Below, piece after piece: positions 1-7,473 of a DNA stretch of 64,000 nt. The first letter of the stretch is position 1, and every line of letters starts with the position of its first letter. Location: contig OZ026606.1 in assembly GCA_964020085.1 (NCBI GenBank), forward strand, positions 24,301,073 to 24,365,072, written 5' to 3'. The notes under the pieces were generated by a model, which worked only from the letters and a program-made list of their open reading frames with translations, ran no database searches and was not told where the DNA came from. Both the position numbers and the translations under genes were made by a program. The stretch is from Micromussa lordhowensis. Taxonomy: Eukaryota; Cnidaria; Anthozoa; Scleractinia; Lobophylliidae.

Positions 1-21
1 GATATTGGCCTTGTTCTTTTT

Positions 22-39
<18 letters not shown>
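1..39. repeat. Near-perfect hairpin at window edge
   Basis: Two arms of about 17 bases starting GATATTGGCC pair around a short T-rich loop, with two mismatches. It looks like the end of a short foldback or inverted-repeat element cut by the window edge. Confidence 0.5.
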
Positions 40-52
<13 letters not shown>

Positions 53-184
53 GAAGAAGTTTGGTCAATAACCTATAAATCAAATAGCTTAATTAAAGAA
101 TAACTTAAGAATGCGCATCTGATCATTGTCATGTAAAGATGCGCACTAGAAATGTATAAATTATTATTATTATATTATAGCAAT

Positions 185-1312
185 TTAAGGTGATTCCTTA
201 GTATTGCATTGCGAATCCCTACTACGCACGATTTTCACGTAATTAGCGCGCGCGCATGACAGCATGCACGTACACAGCGTAAGAGATTTCCGTCAAGCTC
301 CTCTCGACAGCGAAACAAATGCTCATTTTCTCTTAAACGAGCATGGTGACCTATATTTTTTATTACGTAAATTTGGTGTAAAATTATCCTCTTTAAGTTC
401 GGAAGGAAAAAAAAGATATATCTAAAAGAGTGGACAAAACCGTTACTCGAGGATGTAAAACAACGATTGGAGGAACGTTTTGAGTCAGTGTCATTTAGAA
501 TTGTGTGATTTTTCCGTAAATTATATATGACATTGTTCCAAGTGTCCGAGACTTTCTTTTTTTTTCTTTTAAAACCCTCATTTCATTTTTTTGTAGTTTA
601 TTGATTTTTTTATTTATTTCAGTTATTTACAAGAATTATTATAGACAAAAATGGTTGTATATAACAAATTACATAGGCTTTATAGTTAATTACAAACAGA
701 AAAAAATTATCAGATGAGAAAATCAAAAACCAACTAAAACTACAAGCTACCAGATGAACTACAATTATTTAGTAGAAACTTTTTCCACTTAACGTCGTGA
801 ACAACTCGCTTACCATTTGATTCAGCAATCGTAGTTTCAATTTGATATATTAAGGATACTTTCGCAAGATAGGTTCTTAGTGACGGCGGGTAACCTTTAT
901 TTCGGCAGGAGTAAATATGCTGTTTTGCCAGAATCAAGAAATGATTGAGTAGATGAAACTCTACTTGCCCGCTTTTCCAAACTCCAAAAATTTTGTCAAT
1001 CTCTGATAACGCTTCAACTTTTATATCTATCATATTGAACCAGTTTAATAATTAAATCCTGCCTATCAAGATTTTTTCAAGTATTTCTTTAATAACCTTT
1101 GCTCCCAGCAACCCCAAAATGTAACGTGAATTGATGAAATAACACGTTTGATTACGCATAAATAGGGTAAGATTGGCCCATCATATCTCTTAAGCGAGCA
1201 TGGTGACCTATCTTTTTTATTGTATTTTTCGAAACAGTGCTTGGTAGGGAACATTCAAGGAAAGTTTCCAAAAAATTGTTCGGCAACTTTTATTTCTGAG
1301 GAATCACCTTAA
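185..1312. mobile_element. Non-autonomous TIR element flanked by TTAA
   Basis: A 13-bp end GGTGATTCCTTAG at 189-201 is repeated in inverted orientation at 1296-1308 with one mismatch. Each end is flanked by TTAA (185-188 and 1309-1312), as for piggyBac-type target duplications. A direct repeat containing GAGCATGGTGACCTAT lies inside near both ends (about 331-354 and 1182-1211). Two unrecognised minus-strand reading frames (740-1033, 1066-1254) show no known domain. The TTAA could be part of longer TIRs with a TA duplication, so the superfamily is open. Confidence 0.5.
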
Positions 1313-1683
1313 GACTGAGATATTATTTATCTTTATTAATCAAAAATAGTCGATATTTTTATTAGTTCTTTGATAAATACTCTCTAGAGCGCCTGGCTAT
1401 ACACTGAGACAGCTACGAAAAGAAAGTGTATAATAAAATCATCTGTGTACAAATGTGAAAGCAATAAATATCAATACTACTTTTACATGTTGACATTCAG
1501 TATAACTGAACTCGCTGATTCCTTCCGTTTGGTTACAGCAGTGCATATTTCAGTAACTCGAGTAGTTAAGTCTTTTTTCTTGTTGTTTAGCCTGCCAATA
1601 TAGCCACCTTTGATCATTCCCAGCAGCTTCTTTGGTCATTGAGGAGTTCTCACATAAACGGGAAATGGGGCGACAAGAGATGC

Positions 1684-2656
1684 TAAAAAACGCCTTTAAA
1701 CAGTAGGAAAAACGCTTATAAATGGTAGAAAAACGCTTATAAACAGTAGAAAAAACGCTAATAAATCGTAGGAAATGCTTCTAAGCGCTAAAGGCTTCCA
1801 AACAATAGAAACACTCATATAAACAGTAAAAAAACGCTTATAAACGGTAAGAATAATGCTTATAAACAGTATAAAAACGCAAATAAGCGGTAGAAAAGCG
1901 GTTATTAGCGGTAGAAAAACGATTAAAAATGTTTGAAAAAACGCTTATAAACACTAGAAAAACGCTTATAAACGGTGCAAAAACGCTAAGAAAAGCGCTT
2001 ATAAACAGTAGAAAAAAGCTTGTAAACGGTAGAAAAACGCAAATAAGCGGTTATTAACGGTAGAAAAACGCTTAAAAATGTTTAAAACAATGCTTATAAA
2101 CAGTATAAAAACGCAAATAAGCGGTAGAAAAGCGGTTATTAGCGGTAGAAAAACGATTAAAAATGTTTGAAAAAACGCTTATAAACACTAGAAAAACGCT
2201 TATAAACGGTACAAAAACGGTAAGAAAAACGCTTATAAACAGTAGAAAAAAGCTTATAAACGGTAGAAAAACCCTTAAAAAACGATAAGAAAAACTCTTA
2301 AAAACATTACAAAACGTTTAAAAAACGCTTAAAAACGGTAGAAAACGCTTCTAAACTGTACAAAAATGCTTATAAGCGGTAGAAAAACGTTTATAAACGG
2401 TAGACAAACGGTTTAAAAACGGCAGAAAAACGCTTAAAAATGGTAAGAAAAACAATTATAAACAGAAAAAACGCTTATAAATCGTAGGAAATGCTTATAA
2501 ACAGTAGACAAACGCTAATGAAAGGTAAAAAAAAAACGCTTACAAACAGCTGAAACGGTAAGAAAAACGCCTATAAACAGTAGGAAAACGCTTAGAAACG
2601 GTTGAGAAAGGCTAAAAAACGGTAGAAAAACGTTTATAAAAAGTAACAAAAGAAGA
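1684..2656. repeat. ~21-bp minisatellite (AACGCTTATAAACGGTAGAAA-like)
   Basis: About 45 degenerate head-to-tail copies of a 20-21-bp unit of the form AACGCTTATAAACRGTAGAAA. Higher-order repetition is visible: the stretch near 1866-1990 recurs near 2095-2215 almost unchanged. The array ends directly against the GPCR coding fragment. Confidence 0.85.
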
Positions 2657-2657
2657 C

Positions 2658-3299
2658 TTGGCTGACCATTGTATAAGGTTTTCGCAGTCGAAGCGACTGA
2701 CATTGGTCCTGATTGCGCTCGATCGGTGTTTGATGGTCTCTTCCCATTTCGACTACAAGAATGCAATGACAGCAAGAAAGAAAATCGTTCTGGCCGTTGT
2801 CTGGTTGTTAGCCTGTGTGTACTCTGCCATAAGGCTAACCATCGAGAAAGACATAACATCATACCTAACCGCAGCTGCGTTTGGGTTGTGCTACGTCGAA
2901 ATGATTGTGTGTTACTCGTTTGTTTATCATGGAATCTCCAAACAGCGCAAACTACTAGGTGGTACGTGGGCACAGAACAAGACACGAACTAAGAGCGCAG
3001 AAATACAGGAACTCAAGACTGAAACCATTTCTACGGAGAGACGCTTTGCTCGAACTATCGTCACGGTACTAGTTGTTTTTACGGGTGGATGGTGTCTTTT
3101 CTTTTATCTGCGATTGACGCAGCCGGAAAAAGACTACGGAATCATGTATAATGTAGCTCGTACTGTGGCATTTTCTACATCTGCCATCAATCCCGCTCTT
3201 TACTGCTTCAATAATAAAGAATATCGACATGCATTTAAGAGGATTTTGTCAAGTTTCCTTTTTGGATGGCGCCGCGAGAAATATGAAAGAATCATGTGA
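2658..3299 (+). pseudogene. 5'-truncated rhodopsin-like (class A) GPCR
   Basis: The 213-codon frame covers the end of TM3 to the C-terminus of a class A G-protein-coupled receptor. The DRY position reads ALDRC. TM4 is around KKIVLAVVWLLACVYSAI, TM5 around residues 68-93, and TM6 follows a charged third loop (ERRFARTIVTVLVVF). TM7 has the canonical NPALY followed by the amphipathic helix 8 (NNKEYRHAFKRIL). No ATG opens the frame and TM1-TM3 are not found upstream, where a minisatellite stands. It is either a 3' exon (a possible acceptor TTTTCGCAG ends near 2687) or a receptor whose 5' half was lost to the repeat. TM6 lacks the usual CWxP. Ligand unknown. Confidence 0.6.
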
Positions 3300-4566
3300 C
3301 CTACATGAAATACCATTCCGGAAGTGATGAAACTCTGGATGGAATTTGTCACAATGAGATTGCGTGAAGTTAAACAGCTGGGGAACTCTTTTTTTGTCCA
3401 AGAGTAGTTTCAAGAGACCCTCGATCGTAAAACGTCAAAGAAGATTATTTTATTAATATCTAAGCTTTGTAAAATATTCTTAGCCGATTGGTCCAGAGTA
3501 TTCATTATATTTTTATAAGACGTTTTTGTAGCGAGGTTTTAAAAATTCCCTTGTGATAACAGTCAACTAGGGCATGGCCGACGCTTTCGACAAAACAACA
3601 ACACGCGAGGTGCAATATCCCAAGAGGTAAAGAACGAATTTAGGATGTAAGAAGCATATTATAAGTCAGTTTTGCAAATTTCTCAAAACTACGCCGTGCT
3701 ATAAGGTTGACTGGGAATTTTTCTCTATATGATTTTTTATTTATTAGGAAACTGACTAAGTTGTATCGTAGTATTGTAAAAGGTTAACGAAAAGAACGAT
3801 GCCGCATTTTGAGTTTAATTAAAATAATAGCTGCTCGCCCAGAATAGCTTTGATGGCTGTGAGCGGCTCAGTGCTAAGCCTTGTAATTGAATTATGTTAT
3901 AATAAAGTTACTGTGATTGTGACTGTTTTAAGCAGCTTAAGTGTACGAACAGAGGAATTTTTTACCGTGCATGAATAATCAAAGTGGCGGCTGTGAGCCA
4001 CTGAGCTAGCATAATGATTTAAGAAAGGCTGAGAATGGAGTCTTTGTATTCATTCAATAACGCGAGTCCATTCATATGTTCGAACGTAGTCGTTCGAAAT
4101 TACATCGAGTTGTAGTCTCATTCTCCCGCTACTCCAGCTCCATTGAGTGACGAATGGCGCCATTGTCAAACATCCAAACGGAAAAACAAAAAATTCACCC
4201 CCGCTTGAACGAGCTCAGCAACGACTTACTTGAAGGATAAACTGGAACCAGCCATCGACTCGTGGGACTTTTGCGCGACCTTTCACGCGACTCTTTTTAC
4301 ATGAGCCTGCTGGGTTGTTTTTTAACTATTTTTTCTTATTAATGGATAAAAAAAGTTCACTGAAACACAGCGTTTGCCTTTCCGATGCTAAAGAAAAACA
4401 TTTTCCAAAACGCGGCGTTTGCTTTTCCATGAAATATCATATCAAGCACATTGATCGATCTCGAAATCAAAGTTTGTTAGGATTGTTAGCCCACTAAGTT
4501 ATCACAAGTGTCAGATAGGATTGCGAAGGAAAAATGATGAAAACTTTCCCTTACAATTGAATCACG
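3300..4566. other. Non-coding stretch after the GPCR fragment
   Basis: No convincing gene. An AATAAA-type polyadenylation signal lies near 3901. The last bases are the 5' side of the Polinton integration site. Confidence 0.4.
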
Positions 4567-4572
4567 GACGAT
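4567..4572. repeat. Polinton target site duplication, left (GACGAT)
   Basis: GACGAT directly precedes the left TIR and recurs exactly at 24777-24782 after the right TIR. Six-bp duplications are the known Polinton signature. Confidence 0.95.
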
Positions 4573-4760
4573 AGTAGTGTAGTAAATGAGGCTCCTGGGA
4601 CATTTCTGGATTTTTACGCATCTTAGCGTAGGTTATGCGTAGGATATAGTAAAATTTAGTGTAAATAACTGCTAGGACATTTTACTATATCCAACACTAA
4701 AACAGCGTAGGATATAGTAAAGTAAAGTTCCTTTACAAAAATTTATATAGTTCTCACGAT
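4573..4760 (+). repeat. Left terminal inverted repeat (188 bp)
   Basis: Begins AGTAGTGTAG and matches the reverse complement of 24570-24776 to the ATCG/CGAT inner boundary; the right arm carries two short extra pieces totalling 19 bases. Inside are two direct copies of GCGTAGGATATAGTAAA and one inverted copy, able to form a hairpin, then the palindrome GTAAAGTTCCTTTAC at 4722-4736. Confidence 0.95.
4722..4736. promoter_or_regulatory. Palindrome GTAAAG-TTC-CTTTAC in left TIR
   Basis: One of four perfect 6+3+6 palindromes of this form in the element (others at 14833, 17350 and 24608). The function is not known; a binding site for an element-encoded or host factor is inferred. Confidence 0.45.
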
Positions 4761-4981
4761 CTGTGTATGATATGGTAAAAATTATATAATAATGGATCAT
4801 AATGGTAATGGCCTGCTCCATAAATTTCTAATAATTCTGGCTTAGCAAAAGTCAAAAAATTTATCCAATGTATTTCTCCAATGAGGTCTCTTCCAAAATT
4901 ATATAATTCTCTACCTATATAATATCGTCTTAATTCATATGCTAAATTTGCTATAGAATACAATATTTCAGTTTCATTCAT
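4754..4981 (-). CDS. Small unrecognised Polinton protein (75 aa)
   Basis: I do not recognise this protein. It is rich in Tyr, Leu and Ile with a predicted helical N-terminal half (ILYSIANLAYELRRYY) and an aromatic C-terminus. It is the last gene of the minus-strand cluster, 23 bases below the two-transmembrane gene, and its stop lies a few bases inside the left TIR. The ATG is preceded by AATAAAATAA, like its neighbours. The compact spacing argues it is real. Confidence 0.5.
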   Translation of the reverse strand: MNETEILYSIANLAYELRRYYIGRELYNFGRDLIGEIHWINFLTFAKPELLEIYGAGHYHYDPLLYNFYHIIHRS

Positions 4982-5004
4982 TTATTTTATTATTTCATAA
5001 TTTT

Positions 5005-5493
5005 TTATTTCAGTTGGTGGACAGTGTCATACATCTTTAAATACTTATCAATAATTGGGCTATTATCAATTACAAAATTGTCAACGCTTGTCATTTGATT
5101 AATTAAACTTTCTCGGTTAAGATCACCTGAGCGCATCGCTTCTCGAATCATTATTAACAAATGTTGGTAAGATTGGTAGGCATAGGTACAATTTTGAATT
5201 TTTAAGTCTAAACCTTTGTGTTCCATATAACCTTTGACTAATAATGCCACTGTACTAATCGCTATTAGACTGATACCACCAGTAGCAATAGCGCTAGCAA
5301 TCCCACCTGAAGCAGTTAGGACAGAGAGTGAATTACCAATGAATTTGAGCAATTTGAATCTTTTGTAAGCCCTTTTAAAAGCCCAACATTTCCTATGATA
5401 GCTTAGATAATAAGATTTTAGTTCGTCTACTTCATCAGTTGATAATTTGTCTGAAATATGATTCCAATCGAAAATATTCTTTTTAGCCACCAT
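5005..5493 (-). CDS. Two-transmembrane protein with flanking helices
   Basis: A 162-aa protein with a charged helical N-terminus (residues 1-48), two adjacent hydrophobic segments at about 51-71 and 73-87 separated by a Gly pair, and a helical C-terminal half (residues 95-160). This helix, 2TM hairpin, helix layout resembles membrane-perforating 2TM proteins such as the SLATT class, but that is a shape comparison only. It sits among small minus-strand genes near the left TIR; its ATG follows ATAATATA. It could be a virion membrane or lysis protein, or an effector. Confidence is high that it is a gene and low on function. Confidence 0.7.
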   Translation of the reverse strand: MVAKKNIFDWNHISDKLSTDEVDELKSYYLSYHRKCWAFKRAYKRFKLLKFIGNSLSVLTASGGIASAIATGGISLIAISTVALLVKGYMEHKGLDLKIQNCTYAYQSYQHLLIMIREAMRSGDLNRESLINQMTSVDNFVIDNSPIIDKYLKMYDTVHQLK

Positions 5494-5511
5494 TATATTA
5501 TTTTATTATAT

Positions 5512-5772
5512 TTATAAATTAATAACAATTTGATCACTATCATAGCCCATTTGGATTAATTCATCATATATTTTTTCAGTTTGATCACCTTGTAGGTTTA
5601 CAGTTTGGTCTCTAATAAAACCGTTACACGCTAACTTTTTCTTCCAATCTTTTAAATTAAAACCTTCAATCTTTTCAAAAGATGTGATTGATTTTTTTCC
5701 CCTCTTTAGAAGAGAAATTTTAATAAACTTTCTACTTTCATCTATCAAAGAAGATAAACTTTTAATATCCAT
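5512..5772 (-). CDS. Small unrecognised Polinton protein (86 aa)
   Basis: Lysine-rich, probably helical protein of unknown function, with no cysteine clusters or membrane segment. It lies 18 bases upstream of the two-transmembrane gene on the same strand, as in an operon-like series. The ATG is preceded by AATAG, echoing the TATAG-ATG seen at other genes of this element. Confidence 0.5.
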   Translation of the reverse strand: MDIKSLSSLIDESRKFIKISLLKRGKKSITSFEKIEGFNLKDWKKKLACNGFIRDQTVNLQGDQTEKIYDELIQMGYDSDQIVINL

Positions 5773-5817
5773 CTATTCTTTGGATAAGATAAATTTTTCT
5801 AAAATGCGTGACAAAAA

Positions 5818-6085
5818 ATGACAAAACCCTGGTCGGGGGTGCTCGGTGGCTGTTACTTGCCTAGTCTCGGCTAGGACTTTCGCGCCGCTGACAAGGCGGC
5901 TGTCTCTCTCGCGCGTTTGAGATCCCGAAAGACCTCTGAGCACCCCCAGTTATCTACTGGGCCGGGACGGGTTCACCCGAGGGTTATCACCGTAGACGGT
6001 CTCACCCTACTATCCCTAACAAGCGCCTGCACGTGCCGTATCAGGATTCAGGGGCGGCCATTCCCCACCTCCAAAAGCACCACCA
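5818..6085. other. GC-rich structured block in AT-rich Polinton
   Basis: No gene is recognised here, and the composition differs sharply from the rest of the element. GGGGGTGCTC at about 5835-5844 pairs with GAGCACCCCC at about 5937-5946. Between them are a hairpin CCTAG/CTAGG and a second GCCGC/GCGGC. Another hairpin CGGG-TTCA-CCCG lies near 5967-5978. Read on the minus strand it ends in TTTT and TTTTTT (about 5811-5827), which would suit a Pol III transcript. Alternatives are an inserted SINE or a structured untranslated region. No canonical A/B box was found. Confidence 0.4.
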
Positions 6086-6184
6086 TTTGCTCGCTGTTTC
6101 TCTATTAATTTCAAATGGAGTATTTATATTGCACCAACCCGGTTTTCTCGAGCATGTGGTGCACTTTTTTCCATCCACCCACGC

Positions 6185-6315
6185 TTCATATATCAGACAC
6201 GCTTCATCCACCCATGCGCATCAGGCAAGCCATTAATTTAGCGTGGGTGGATGAAGCGTTTCAAATATCTGACGTGTCTGAAACTCATTTGCATCAGACA
6301 CGCTTCATATATTTT
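6185..6315. repeat. Inverted/direct repeats of CAGACACGCTTCAT
   Basis: CAGACACGCTTCATCCACCCA at about 6194-6214 is mirrored by TGGGTGGATGAAGCG at 6244-6258, forming a hairpin. A further direct copy (CAGACACGCTTCATATAT) follows at about 6297. It lies just past and within the 3' end of the minus-strand fibre gene and could be a transcript-end structure. Confidence 0.6.
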
Positions 6316-6319
6316 CATA

Positions 6320-7069
6320 CTAGACATCAATTTGAATCAATAAGTTTATCATCGCGTGTGTTACAGATGAATTCGATGTTTTGCTTCGAAAATTGATCCT
6401 GTCGCCGGCTTTTATCGTAATCGGATCGCTGAAAATAGTGTGATTTGACCATTCATCCACAGGTTTGACAATTTTTAAATCTTTATCCGTGCCATTAAGA
6501 ACTAAGCCAACGATCACTTCAGATGCTTGATGATTGCCAGCGCATACACAAATGCTGCCACGAACTATTTTACCGTCTACAGGACTAGGCCAACCATATT
6601 GCTTATTTCTCTCACATCCATTACCGAAACTCCATTGGAGACTGCTTTTAATCATAGGTCCATTTTCTTCTGCATAGACGGTGATGTATGGGCGGATGGG
6701 GGTATTTGTACTTTGCGTCTTAGTCTCTAAATCATTGTAATCGACTTTGTCTTTTAATGCATCATTGAATTGGATTGCTAAGGTTCCTAAATCAGTAATT
6801 AAAGCGTAATCCTTTAAAGCTGATGAGTTGGCTTTTTTAGATAGTTCATTATTAACGTATGTAGTAGCTGCTTTTTTCTTTAATAAATCAGCAACGAATT
6901 TCTTAGTCACTGCATCATGGTCATCAATTGGAGCGGAAATGTTAGTTAATCTCTTGTTTTGTAAATGGAAATGGTTGTCTGGAGTTAATTTTAAGCCTAT
7001 TCCTTTTTTAACCTTTTCTACTTTTCCTGTTGTTGATGGTTTGTCATGTTGTCCATTAGTAAACCCCAT
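6320..7069 (-). CDS. Fibre-like protein with phage-tail-fibre repeat (249 aa)
   Basis: The N-terminus has a short Gly/Lys linker, then a tail-fibre-type unit (RLTNISAPIDDHDAVTKKFV), the class in which a strand-turn is followed by DA-x-x-K-x-(Y/F)-V. A helical stalk at residues 60-115 contains KKANSSALKDYALITD. A beta-rich C-terminal domain of about 125 residues has two cysteines and would be a receptor-binding head. The start is well supported: ATG abuts a run of TATATATATAT. A paralogous N-terminus opens the large fibre gene upstream. It probably decorates the virion vertex; this is inference from the repeat type and from gene order beside capsid-related genes. Confidence 0.7.
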   Translation of the reverse strand: MGFTNGQHDKPSTTGKVEKVKKGIGLKLTPDNHFHLQNKRLTNISAPIDDHDAVTKKFVADLLKKKAATTYVNNELSKKANSSALKDYALITDLGTLAIQFNDALKDKVDYNDLETKTQSTNTPIRPYITVYAEENGPMIKSSLQWSFGNGCERNKQYGWPSPVDGKIVRGSICVCAGNHQASEVIVGLVLNGTDKDLKIVKPVDEWSNHTIFSDPITIKAGDRINFRSKTSNSSVTHAMINLLIQIDV

Positions 7070-7083
7070 ATATATATATTTAT

Positions 7084-7473
7084 TTATATAATAGTTCCTT
7101 GACTCTTTTCAAATTCTTTTATTAACTGATAAGCTTCACTGGTATTATCATAAATATTTTTAGTTATCAATCCTCTCACCTTAGTGAAAGGATTATCATC
7201 TACACTTATACTAGATATAATATGATTTGTATCAACAATATTAGTCAATTTAATATTAATTGGAGCACTAATTCCACTAAAAATTATATTCATTTCTCTG
7301 TCTATTACCCAAATCCAAAATAGGACTTGCTTTCCTAAAGATTTATTTGGAATGTTAAATGTTCTTATATATGGTTCATCTGGTGTAGGATTATGTGAAA
7401 TTTCTACTTTGCTTTTATCAACAAACATGTATACATTATTACTTAAACCTGAATAACGAACATCTACAATCAT
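7084..7473 (-). CDS. Beta-rich C-terminal part of the large fibre, separate frame
   Basis: A 129-residue frame of beta-strand character whose ATG overlaps the stop of the large fibre frame by four bases (ATGA). The reading frame stays open upstream of this ATG, and the end of the large-fibre frame (ending about 7472) looks abruptly cut. The likeliest reading is that this is the distal domain of the same fibre protein separated by a frameshift near a short T run at about 7515. A true second cistron reached by coupled translation is the alternative. Function as for the fibre: head or attachment domain. Confidence 0.6.
   Translation of the reverse strand: MIVDVRYSGLSNNVYMFVDKSKVEISHNPTPDEPYIRTFNIPNKSLGKQVLFWIWVIDREMNIIFSGISAPINIKLTNIVDTNHIISSISVDDNPFTKVRGLITKNIYDNTSEAYQLIKEFEKSQGTII

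Noticed and set aside
1684..2656. CRISPR-like array
   Set aside because: Repeats are contiguous and degenerate without unique spacers, in an animal genome; this is a minisatellite.
2515..2985. 156-codon minus-strand frame opposite the GPCR
   Set aside because: Antisense shadow running into the minisatellite; no domain, while the plus strand has clear receptor motifs.
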